A DNA stretch of 6,190 nt from an uncultured Dorea sp. (GTDB lineage: Bacteria; Bacillota; Clostridia; Lachnospirales; Lachnospiraceae), in assembly GCA_910579335.1 (NCBI GenBank), contig CAJTUQ010000106.1:1-6190 (forward strand). Reading direction: 5' to 3'. Within the stretch, counting starts at the first letter, position 1. Every line of letters starts with the position of its first letter. Below are positions 1 through 5,110 of this stretch, piece by piece. Below the pieces are notes generated by a model. That model was not told the DNA's origin, searched no databases, and saw only the letters and a program-made list of their open reading frames with translations. Both the position numbers and the translations under genes were made by a program.

Positions 1-307
1 GCATGCTGCGGGAGACAGGATGCTGCAGACGGCAGCGGACGCGCTTGTTGAATTTTTCGGCCGGGAAAATGTTTACCGTATAGGAGGAGATGAATTTCTG
101 GCGTTTGTCGAAGTGGATTTGGATGATGCGGCCAGGAAAGCTTTGGCAGCCAAAGAAAAGGCTGCCGAAAAAGGATATCATGTCTCAATCGGGGCTGCGT
201 CAGGAAGAGAAAATACTGCCGCAATAGTAAAAGCGGCGGAACAGAGAATGTATGAGGATAAACGGAGGTATTATATGGAACATGGGGACCGGCGGAAAAT
301 GCGCTAG
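1..307 (+). CDS. GGDEF domain protein (diguanylate cyclase), 3' end only
   Basis: The reading frame is open to the left edge (codons from base 2 read HAAGDRMLQTAADAL), so the gene starts outside the window and the ATG at base 20 is internal. HAAGDRML is the conserved GH-x-x-GD-x-x-L stretch of GGDEF domains. The catalytic signature RIGGDEF is at bases 77-97, and the usual C-terminal helix with MYEDKRRYY follows. GGDEF domains condense two GTP into cyclic di-GMP. The active motif is intact, so this piece is consistent with an active enzyme. No RxxD product-inhibition site is seen upstream of the motif (the equivalent residues read FREN-like, with F and E). Any sensor or membrane part lies upstream and cannot be judged. 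The next gene has its own promoter, so this is probably the last gene of its unit. Confidence 0.9.
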   Translation, partial: HAAGDRMLQTAADALVEFFGRENVYRIGGDEFLAFVEVDLDDAARKALAAKEKAAEKGYHVSIGAASGRENTAAIVKAAEQRMYEDKRRYYMEHGDRRKMR

Positions 308-339
308 ACTGCCGGAGACGTATCTTAATGATTTTTTTC

Positions 340-368
340 TTGTATTTACAAGTTGCTTTTGGTATAAT
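340..368 (+). promoter_or_regulatory. Sigma-A promoter of the orphan HEPN-like gene
   Basis: A -35 element TTGTAT (340-345), a 17-bp spacer and a perfect -10 TATAAT (363-368) are seen directly. The predicted transcript start is near base 375. This makes the in-frame ATG at 328 unusable and argues for a start at 430 or 451. The LexA-type box begins at the predicted start site. Confidence 0.75.
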
Positions 369-374
369 TGGAAA

Positions 375-388
375 AGAACAAACGTTCC
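375..388 (+). promoter_or_regulatory. LexA (DinR)-type SOS box
   Basis: AGAACAAACGTTCC matches the Bacillus-type LexA consensus CGAACRNRYGTTYC at 13 of 14 positions (only the first base differs). It lies immediately downstream of a perfect -10 box, over the predicted +1, where a bound repressor would block transcription. The match is seen in the sequence; binding by LexA is inferred. Confidence 0.6.
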
Positions 389-401
389 CGAACATAGTTC
401 G
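389..401 (+). promoter_or_regulatory. Second dyad abutting the SOS box
   Basis: CGAACATAGTTCG is a perfect inverted repeat with CGAAC and GTTCG half-sites separated by 3 bases, one fewer than a standard LexA box. It directly abuts the first box. It may be a weaker or degenerate second LexA site. Confidence 0.4.
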
Positions 402-450
402 AAAGTATGAAATTACATGGAATCGTGAAATGAAGAGTGAGATACGGAAG

Positions 451-1341
451 ATGGATAAATATTATAGCAGTGAGTTTGTGGCGCTGTTAAATGAGGCATC
501 ATTTACAAAAGATATATTGGGAATTGGTGTGACGCAGTTATATAAAGCAAATTATGCAAAAATAGGAACCTATTATCAAGCTTTTACTTGCCTTTCTACG
601 GGAGTGGAAAGAATCGGAAAATTATGCTTGATTTTAGACAGTTACATAGAAGACAAGGGGAAGTTTCCAGATGAAAACTATATTCGAAAACATGGACACA
701 GAATAACAGGCTTATATGAGTCTTGCCGTGAAATAGCGGGCAATAGAAAGTTCGGCTTTGCTTTTCCGTGTGTACTGCAGGATTCGATTCATCAGGCAAT
801 GATTAATATTTTGCATGCTTTTGCCCAAAGTTCAGGAAGATACCACAATATTAATATGATTGCTGGTAAAAACTTTGATAATGACTGCGTCAAGAGATGG
901 AAAGAAGAGGTAGACGTCCCATTATATCAAAAGTGTGTTTCCAAAAGAAAAAAGGAGAAAATAAAGAAAACTGCAGAAGCTGCAGAAATGATGCTGGGCG
1001 ATGTTACATTGGTTAATTATATTTCAGAGGAAGGAAATGAAATACGGGAAATAGAAGCGGCCTCCAGAGAAACGGGGATTTGGGCGGCGGCGGTGCCATA
1101 CCGGCAATTATATATGTTACAGATTATTCGTTTTTTTGTTCAGGTTCTATTTGGTTTAGAAGGTGAGGCAAGAAAGGTCAGCCAAGAGGAACCGATGATA
1201 ATACCATATTTTGGTGAGGTGTTTGGTATATTTTTAATTCGGACGCTTACTTTAGAAGCAGAAAAACATGGGATTTATAGAATGAATACTGTTGTAACAT
1301 CAGAATTCAGCATATTTTGGAAGGGTTGTATTCTGTTATAG
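451..1341 (+). CDS. Orphan HEPN-like protein, SOS-box promoter, frameshifted 3' end
   Basis: Function unknown. The product starts MDKYYSSEFVALLNEAS and contains NYAKIGTYYQAFTCLSTGVERIGKLCLILD, a helical pattern that I associate with HEPN-like or abortive-infection-type orphan proteins; this family call is tentative. KHGHRITGLYE follows, also typical of such helices. No membrane segment is seen. The start is uncertain: ATG 451 is preferred, ATG 430 (MKSEIRKMDKYY) is possible, and both have weak ribosome sites; ATG 328 lies upstream of the predicted transcript start. The open frame runs to 1341, but its last 35 residues look unnatural. One extra T in the run at 1231-1235 would give VFGIFFNSDAYFRSRKTWDL and a stop at 1278-1280, yielding 276 aa. 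The gene is monocistronic, lower in GC than the next two genes by eye, and probably damage-inducible through the box at 375-388. Confidence 0.7.
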   Translation: MDKYYSSEFVALLNEASFTKDILGIGVTQLYKANYAKIGTYYQAFTCLSTGVERIGKLCLILDSYIEDKGKFPDENYIRKHGHRITGLYESCREIAGNRKFGFAFPCVLQDSIHQAMINILHAFAQSSGRYHNINMIAGKNFDNDCVKRWKEEVDVPLYQKCVSKRKKEKIKKTAEAAEMMLGDVTLVNYISEEGNEIREIEAASRETGIWAAAVPYRQLYMLQIIRFFVQVLFGLEGEARKVSQEEPMIIPYFGEVFGIFLIRTLTLEAEKHGIYRMNTVVTSEFSIFWKGCILL

Positions 1342-1365
1342 AGCAGGATGCCAGGGTTCTTTATT

Positions 1366-1393
1366 AAAATTTCCACTTAGCCGTGAAAATTTT
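1366..1393. terminator. AT-rich inverted repeat, possible weak terminator
   Basis: AAAATTTCCAC (1366-1376) pairs with GTGAAAATTTT (1383-1393) over 11 positions with one C/A mismatch and a 6-base loop. It sits between the orphan gene and the membrane operon. The ascending arm ends in a T run, but the stem is weak; it could equally be an operator for the downstream genes. Confidence 0.3.
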
Positions 1394-1436
1394 CATCCCA
1401 GAAACTGAACGATGCTCATTAAAGGGAGGTGTGATT

Positions 1437-1889
1437 TTGAAAGTAAAACGCAATACCCTGCTATTTCTCGCTTGCCTAGTGTGGAGTGCGGCAGGCTTCA
1501 ACATTCTTCGCATTGGCCTGGCGGCCTACTCCGCCTATCGTACGGTGTTGAATTACGTGCTGTCTGCGCTGGTTTTTGCCGTGTTTCAAAAATTTATTTT
1601 TGGTAAACTGGTCAAAAAGCACACGGCCAGAATGAATGCCTACCGGGATGAACGGCAGTTCTTCCTCAAGTTCTTTGACAGGAAAGCGTTTGCCATCATG
1701 GCCGTAATGATGACGGGAGGTATCCTTCTGCGGACAAGCGGATTTGCGCCAGAACGATTTATTGCAGTTTTCTATACTGGTTTGGGCGCTTCGCTTCTGC
1801 TGGCTGGGTTGTTGTTTGGCTGCAACTTTGGCAAAGCGGTATTTGCTGCTGCCAAAGTTCAAAATGAAACTGAGAATAAAGGAGAATAA
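1437..1889 (+). CDS. Small integral membrane protein, unknown function
   Basis: I do not recognise this family. The chosen start is TTG 1437, 6 bases after GGAGGT (1425-1430); the in-frame ATG at 1383 lies within an inverted repeat with no ribosome site, and GTG 1431 is too close to the Shine-Dalgarno. The 150-aa product has four hydrophobic segments: about residues 6-25 (LLFLACLVWSAAGF), 36-53 (VLNYVLSALVFAVF), 85-102 (AFAIMAVMMTGGILL) and 110-130 (FIAVFYTGLGASLLLAGLLFG). A basic loop (KKHTARMNAYRDERQ) lies between segments 2 and 3 and fits a cytoplasmic location. The C-terminus is short and polar. The stop is 3 bases before the next start, so the two genes form an operon and their products may act together. 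Only 4 of the helices are long enough to be confident, and no catalytic motif is visible. Confidence 0.75.
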   Translation: MKVKRNTLLFLACLVWSAAGFNILRIGLAAYSAYRTVLNYVLSALVFAVFQKFIFGKLVKKHTARMNAYRDERQFFLKFFDRKAFAIMAVMMTGGILLRTSGFAPERFIAVFYTGLGASLLLAGLLFGCNFGKAVFAAAKVQNETENKGE

Positions 1890-1892
1890 ACG

Positions 1893-2558
1893 ATGCAGGC
1901 AATCATAGAAACTTTATTTGACATTGTTTATCTGATTTCTGTTATTACTATCGGTATTTTGATGATTCGGGGCAGTAAGGGAGAGCGTCAATTCTGGCTG
2001 TTCGGCTGGATGGCAGTCGTGTTGGGAGCAGGCGATTCTTTCCATCTGGTTCCCCGCGCGCTGGCTCTGTGTACAACGGGGCTGCAAAACTATACGGTTC
2101 CTCTAGGGCTTGGAAAATGGATTACTTCCGTTACGATGACAATTTTCTATGTGCTGCTCTACTATGTCTGGCGGCAGCGGTATCAGATCAAGGGGCAAGG
2201 AATCTTGACTGCTGCCGTGTACGGTCTGGCCGGCGTGCGGATTGCGTTGTGCATGATGCCTCAGAATCAATGGCTACTTGACGAGGCGCCCGTCTCATGG
2301 GGCATCTACCGCAATGTCCCCTTTGCGTTGCTGGGACTTCTGGTGGTCGTGCTGTTCTATCGCAGTGCAAAAAGGTGCGGGGATAGAGCTTTTCGTTTTA
2401 TGTGGCTGACCATTGTACTTAGCTTTGGCTTTTATATTCCGGTGGTGCTGTGGGCGGATGTCATTCCGTTGATAGGGATGTTGATGATTCCCAAAACCTG
2501 CGCCTATGTGTGGACAGTGCTGATTGGATATTCTGCTATGAGAAAAGAGAGTAAGTAA
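1893..2558 (+). CDS. Seven-helix membrane protein, unknown function
   Basis: The 221-aa product starts at ATG 1893, preceded by AAAGGAG at a normal spacing within the end of the upstream gene. About seven hydrophobic segments are visible: near residues 8-25, 33-50, 75-93, 104-121, 142-158, 167-187 and 191-212. Conserved-looking polar motifs include GAGDSFHLVPR after segment 2, WRQRYQ after segment 3 and a tail MRKESK. I do not recognise a named family, and there is no transport or enzyme signature. The 3-base gap from the preceding small membrane protein points to translational coupling and possibly a two-part membrane complex. GC is visibly higher here than in the flanking orphan gene and in the right third of the window. 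No clear terminator follows before the convergent regulator gene at 2604. Confidence 0.75.
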   Translation: MQAIIETLFDIVYLISVITIGILMIRGSKGERQFWLFGWMAVVLGAGDSFHLVPRALALCTTGLQNYTVPLGLGKWITSVTMTIFYVLLYYVWRQRYQIKGQGILTAAVYGLAGVRIALCMMPQNQWLLDEAPVSWGIYRNVPFALLGLLVVVLFYRSAKRCGDRAFRFMWLTIVLSFGFYIPVVLWADVIPLIGMLMIPKTCAYVWTVLIGYSAMRKESK

Positions 2559-2603
2559 AGGAAGAATAAGTCAAGCATAGGGGATCGTCGATGAGGGATT
2601 CAT

Positions 2604-3247
2604 TTAGTTTTTGAGAAAAATACGGTTTCTCTCGTATTCAATTATACCGTCCTTCTGCATTTTGGAAAGCTCATTGCACATCGTGCTGCGGTCAACATTC
2701 AGATAATCGGCTAACTGCTGCCGGTTGTATGGAATAAGAAAAGAGCTGCTTCCAGAATGTTTGGCGCATTCTGAAAAATAGGACATTAACCGGCCGCGAA
2801 TGGATTTGGAACTGGTATGCCGAATCCTTTGGGAAAGATGAAGGCTTTTGCAGGCGCAGACAGTCAGTAAATTACGGGCAAGTATGGCAAGGGGCAGGCA
2901 TTGGTGCAGGTGGTCAACATGCGCCCCACATTCATAAACAGTATGGAAGTATCTTTTGCAGCGGACACGGTAACCAGCATCGGCTGTCCCGGAATACAGG
3001 CATATACCTCTGCAAAGACAGAACCGGGAGCAGCATTTCCCAAAATGCTCACATTTCCCCAAATATCGCAGCAGGATATCATAGCCATACCAGACAGCAC
3101 AATCCCGATATTTTCCGTAATACTTCCTTCTGAAAGAATAACGTCCCCCTTTTTATAATTGCATTCAGCAGCATTCAGACAGCGGAAAAGGGATGTGATT
3201 TCTTCTTCTTTTAAACCACGAAACAATTGTGTATTGGATAAATTCAT
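2604..3247 (-). pseudogene. Crp/Fnr-family transcription regulator, frameshifted
   Basis: Start ATG 3247 has GGAG 7 bases upstream on the minus strand. The N-terminal part (about residues 1-118, MNLSNTQLFRGLKEEEI..., with KKGDVILSEG and GIVLSGMAMIS) is a cNMP-binding-type beta barrel. It lacks the R-S-A cAMP contact of E. coli CRP and has no Fnr-like N-terminal cysteine cluster, so the effector is unknown. The C-terminal part (AILARNLLTVCACKSLHLSQRI..., then the dimer helix and winged HTH IPYNRQQLADYLNVDRSTMCNEL) lies in another frame. The break is at the G run 2891-2894 (CCCC on the coding strand): one more C would give NACPLAILARN and a 214-aa protein, which also makes the span a whole number of codons. 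As read, the product ends at 2864 without its DNA-binding domain. It is divergent from the ferredoxin gene and probably its regulator. Confidence 0.85.
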
Positions 3248-3261
3248 ATTTTTTCTCCATA

Positions 3262-3277
3262 TGTTGTTATAACAACA
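3262..3277. promoter_or_regulatory. 16-bp perfect palindrome, likely Crp/Fnr operator
   Basis: TGTTGTTATAACAACA is its own reverse complement. It is centred at 3269.5 in the divergent intergenic region. This is 41.5 bases upstream of the predicted ferredoxin start site (about 3311), the class II activator position, and about 16 bases downstream of the predicted regulator start site (about 3285), a repressing position. Palindrome and distances are seen; binding by the adjacent regulator is inferred. Confidence 0.65.
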
Positions 3278-3304
3278 GATTTTCATGTTTAATTATAGTA
3301 TACT
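3276..3304 (+). promoter_or_regulatory. Activator-type promoter of the ferredoxin gene
   Basis: The -10 is TATACT (3299-3304). The base positions expected for a -35 (3276-3281, CAGATT) do not resemble TTGACA, which fits a promoter that needs an activator at the palindrome just upstream. Confidence 0.5.
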
Positions 3305-3320
3305 TAGTTCGGAAACACAA
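3292..3320 (-). promoter_or_regulatory. Promoter of the Crp/Fnr gene
   Basis: On the minus strand TTGTGT (3315-3320) is followed by a 17-bp spacer and a perfect TATAAT (3292-3297). It lies back to back with the ferredoxin promoter, so the two polymerases would compete for the same DNA. The predicted start is near 3285, placing the palindrome in the early transcribed region. Confidence 0.7.
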
Positions 3321-3339
3321 GAGAAAGGATGGATTTACA

Positions 3340-4053
3340 ATGATTCGTAAAATTATTCAGATAAACGAAGAAAGATGTAACGGCTGCGGCGCATGCGCCT
3401 TTGCCTGCCATGAAGGGGCGATTGGCATGGTTAATGGAAAAGCCAGATTATTGCGGGACGACTATTGCGATGGATTAGGAGATTGCCTGCCGGCTTGTCC
3501 GACAGGAGCTATTACTTTTGTAGAACGGGAAGCTGCGGCATATGATGAAAAAGCCGTGCAGGAAAATATGAGGAAAAAAAAAGAGAAGAATCACGATTTT
3601 GCCGCTTCTGCGGGCTGTCCAGGACATCAGATGCACCGTCTGCGCGGTACAGAGGAATCAGTCTTGACGCAGGCAGGCGAACTCGCATCTCAGTTAGGGC
3701 AGTGGCCTTGCCAAATAAAACTGGCACCTGTTGATGCGCCTTATTTTGATGGGGCAGAGCTATTGATTGCCGCCGACTGTACGGCTTTTGCCTATGCGAG
3801 CCTGCATCAAAAATTTATGAAAGGGAAAATCACATTGATTGGCTGTCCAAAACTTGACAGTATAGATTATAGCGAAAAGCTTTCCCAAATCATTCGAACT
3901 AACAAGATTCAAAGCGTAACGATTGTAAGGATGGAAGTGCCTTGCTGCGGCGGGTTGGAGGCAGCCGTAAAAACGGCATTGCAAAACAGTGGAAAGTCTG
4001 TCCCGTGGCAGATGGTTACAATTTCGATAGACGGCAGAATTATAAACCGATAG
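3340..4053 (+). CDS. Ferredoxin-like 4Fe-4S protein with Cys-rich C-terminal domain
   Basis: The start ATG 3340 follows AAAGGAT; the open frame extends upstream but overlaps both promoters. The 237-aa product begins with a classic cluster motif, C13-x2-C16-x2-C19-x3-C23 (CNGCGACAFACHEG). The second motif is C43-x5-C49-x3-C53-P (YCDGLGDCLPACPTGAI), in which the usual second cysteine is Leu46. A linker with a charged stretch (NMRKKKEKN) follows. The C-terminal half has further cysteine motifs: SAGCPGHQ, IAADCTAFAY, IGCPKLD and MEVPCCGGL. It is a cytoplasmic electron-transfer or sensing protein. From general knowledge, such ferredoxins sit beside Crp/Fnr genes in Clostridia, often near hybrid-cluster protein; that partner is not in this window. 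It is divergent from the Crp/Fnr gene and probably activated by it through the palindrome at 3262-3277. Confidence 0.85.
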   Translation: MIRKIIQINEERCNGCGACAFACHEGAIGMVNGKARLLRDDYCDGLGDCLPACPTGAITFVEREAAAYDEKAVQENMRKKKEKNHDFAASAGCPGHQMHRLRGTEESVLTQAGELASQLGQWPCQIKLAPVDAPYFDGAELLIAADCTAFAYASLHQKFMKGKITLIGCPKLDSIDYSEKLSQIIRTNKIQSVTIVRMEVPCCGGLEAAVKTALQNSGKSVPWQMVTISIDGRIINR

Positions 4054-4087
4054 GAAGGAACGCAGAAACCATCCGACGACAAATGAG

Positions 4088-4129
4088 GATATTTGAAGGG
4101 GGCATCGTGCAGTGTCCCCTTCTGATATC
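4088..4129. terminator. Long hairpin between convergent genes
   Basis: GATAT (4088-4092) and GAAGGGGGCA (4095-4104) pair with TGTCCCCTTC (4113-4122) and ATATC (4125-4129). This gives a 10-bp GC-rich stem with one G/U pair and an 8-base loop, then a TT/TG internal loop and 5 more pairs. It lies between the convergent ferredoxin and cyclase genes. There is no good T run on either side, so a factor-independent terminator is uncertain; a transcript-end stabiliser is possible. Confidence 0.5.
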
Positions 4130-4170
4130 TGTTCCATGAAAAAATGAGCCTGGACTAAATATAATCTTCC

Positions 4171-4815
4171 CTATTCAAACCACGCAACCGCTCTGACAGG
4201 CGAACCGTCACAGTTGTCCAGTTTCAAAGGGAAACAACTGAACCAGAATAAATCGCTGCCGCATAACTCTAGGTTTTTAAGATTTTCAATGTTTACGATA
4301 TCACACTTTTGAAACAGCTTTTTATGACGAGTCAGGTTCTCATCTGCAATCGGATCAAGACCAATTACGTCAAATCCAATCCCTTTGTAATTGCCAGATA
4401 GTATAAAATTCAATACATCCTCATCAATACAGGGATAATCTCCAAAATAAGCATCCGTCCCCCAGCGTTTATCCCAACCAAGATGAAACAATAGAAAATC
4501 GGCAGCTTTTAACTTATCTCCGATTTTACGAATATGTTCCATTGAAATCGCCTGACCCTCCTGCAAATCGCTACAATCTATAACCAATGCTTTCCCGATA
4601 AACTGTTCGACAGGGAATCGGTCAAGCGTCGTTCTTCCTGCAAAAAGGTGTGCCGGTGGGTCCATATGCGTTCCCGTATGTGTATACATCTGTAATAATG
4701 TTTCTTTAAATCCGTCTTTTTCATAACTGTTTGCCGGAATAAATTTTGGTGTGTCAGTTCCGGGGTAAACAGGCATATTCTCATTAATAGTATGAGTCAA
4801 ATCAATTACTTTCAT
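4171..4815 (-). CDS. Metal-dependent cyclase/hydrolase, KynB-like cyclase family
   Basis: The 214-aa product matches the cyclase family that includes bacterial arylformamidase (KynB) in length and motifs. HTGTHMDPPAH gives H46, H50, D52 and H56 of the metal site, and H164 (LTRHKKLF) and E177 (VNIENLKNL) complete it. Other family features are IDLTHTINENMPVYPG at the N-terminus, LDRFPVEQFIGKALVIDC, HLGWDKRWGTDAYFGDYP and the C-terminal SPVRAVAW. It is likely a cytosolic enzyme that opens or forms an amide or lactone, with unknown substrate: no tryptophan catabolism gene is nearby. The start ATG 4815 has GGAGG 9 bases upstream. The stop lies close to the convergent hairpin. It is 61 bases downstream of the BtrH-like gene on the same strand and may be cotranscribed or use its own promoter. 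Confidence 0.85.
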   Translation of the reverse strand: MKVIDLTHTINENMPVYPGTDTPKFIPANSYEKDGFKETLLQMYTHTGTHMDPPAHLFAGRTTLDRFPVEQFIGKALVIDCSDLQEGQAISMEHIRKIGDKLKAADFLLFHLGWDKRWGTDAYFGDYPCIDEDVLNFILSGNYKGIGFDVIGLDPIADENLTRHKKLFQKCDIVNIENLKNLELCGSDLFWFSCFPLKLDNCDGSPVRAVAWFE

Positions 4816-4839
4816 TTCTGGTTTCCTCCATAAGTTTCG

Positions 4840-4868
4840 ATTTTATTTCTCTGCCGCTTCTTTGATAA
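4840..4868 (-). promoter_or_regulatory. Possible promoter of the cyclase gene
   Basis: On the minus strand TTATCA (4863-4868), a 17-bp spacer and TAAAAT (4840-4845) resemble a sigma-A promoter in the gap before the cyclase gene. The match is moderate, so readthrough from the BtrH-like gene is equally possible. Confidence 0.35.
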
Positions 4869-4876
4869 AGGGAAAT

Positions 4877-5110
4877 CTATGTTGTATTTTGGATTAACCG
4901 ATAGGCTTCTTTTGCATAATCAGCATTTTCAAGAAACAAATTAGGAAACTCATCTATTCTGTCAACATCATTACAACAATACTGCACAACGTATGTAACA
5001 ATCGTTTTGATGTTTTTTCCGCATTTATCAAACAATTTTGCAGACTTTATCCAATTGTCCTGCTTATATTCCTTTCCTAATTGCCGGATAATCTCTATTT
5101 CTTTTTCCAT
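4877..5110 (-). CDS. C-terminal part of the BtrH-like protein, in a shifted frame
   Basis: This 77-aa frame (MEKEIEIIRQLGKEYKQDNW... ending EAYRLIQNTT) overlaps the end of the upstream frame by 16 bases. BtrH_N proteins normally continue into a helical C-terminal domain, and joining the two frames gives 308 aa, close to a full-length member. A single missing A in the coding-strand run A5 (T run 5102-5106 on the plus strand) accounts for the split: with A6 the sequence reads ELPKWKKEIEIIRQL. The ATG at 5110 does have an AGGGG about 10 bases upstream, so separate, translationally coupled synthesis of this piece is not excluded. No independent domain is recognisable. Cysteines CC and helical residues are present, but nothing catalytic. 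Confidence 0.6.
   Translation of the reverse strand: MEKEIEIIRQLGKEYKQDNWIKSAKLFDKCGKNIKTIVTYVVQYCCNDVDRIDEFPNLFLENADYAKEAYRLIQNTT

Noticed and set aside
282..340. Terminator for the GGDEF gene
   Set aside because: CCGGC and GCCGG could form a small stem with a 17-base loop before the T run at 332-338, but the spacing and loop are poor.
328..450. ATG at 328 as the start of the orphan gene
   Set aside because: It lies upstream of the promoter and predicted transcript start, and the first residues (MIFFLYLQVAFGIIGKEQ) translate promoter and operator sequence.
1476..1862. Minus-strand open frame opposite the small membrane protein gene
   Set aside because: No ribosome site or recognisable protein pattern; it is the antisense of a coding gene with clear transmembrane segments.
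3229..3339. Longer ferredoxin start reaching back to 3229
   Set aside because: The extra residues read through the palindrome and both promoters; ATG 3340 has its own ribosome site and begins at the conserved domain.
3760..4137. Minus-strand open frame opposite the ferredoxin C-terminal half
   Set aside because: No domain, no convincing ribosome site and it overlaps a well-supported gene and the hairpin.
4171..4815. Naming the cyclase as kynurenine formamidase (kynB)
   Set aside because: The metal-site motifs are shared by the whole cyclase family and no tryptophan-degradation gene is nearby; a specific symbol is not supported.
5095..5110. Programmed -1 frameshift to join the two BtrH-like frames
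   Set aside because: The site is G AAA AAG rather than a full A AAA AAG slippery heptamer, and no clear downstream stimulator is seen; a one-base homopolymer loss shared with two other genes is simpler.
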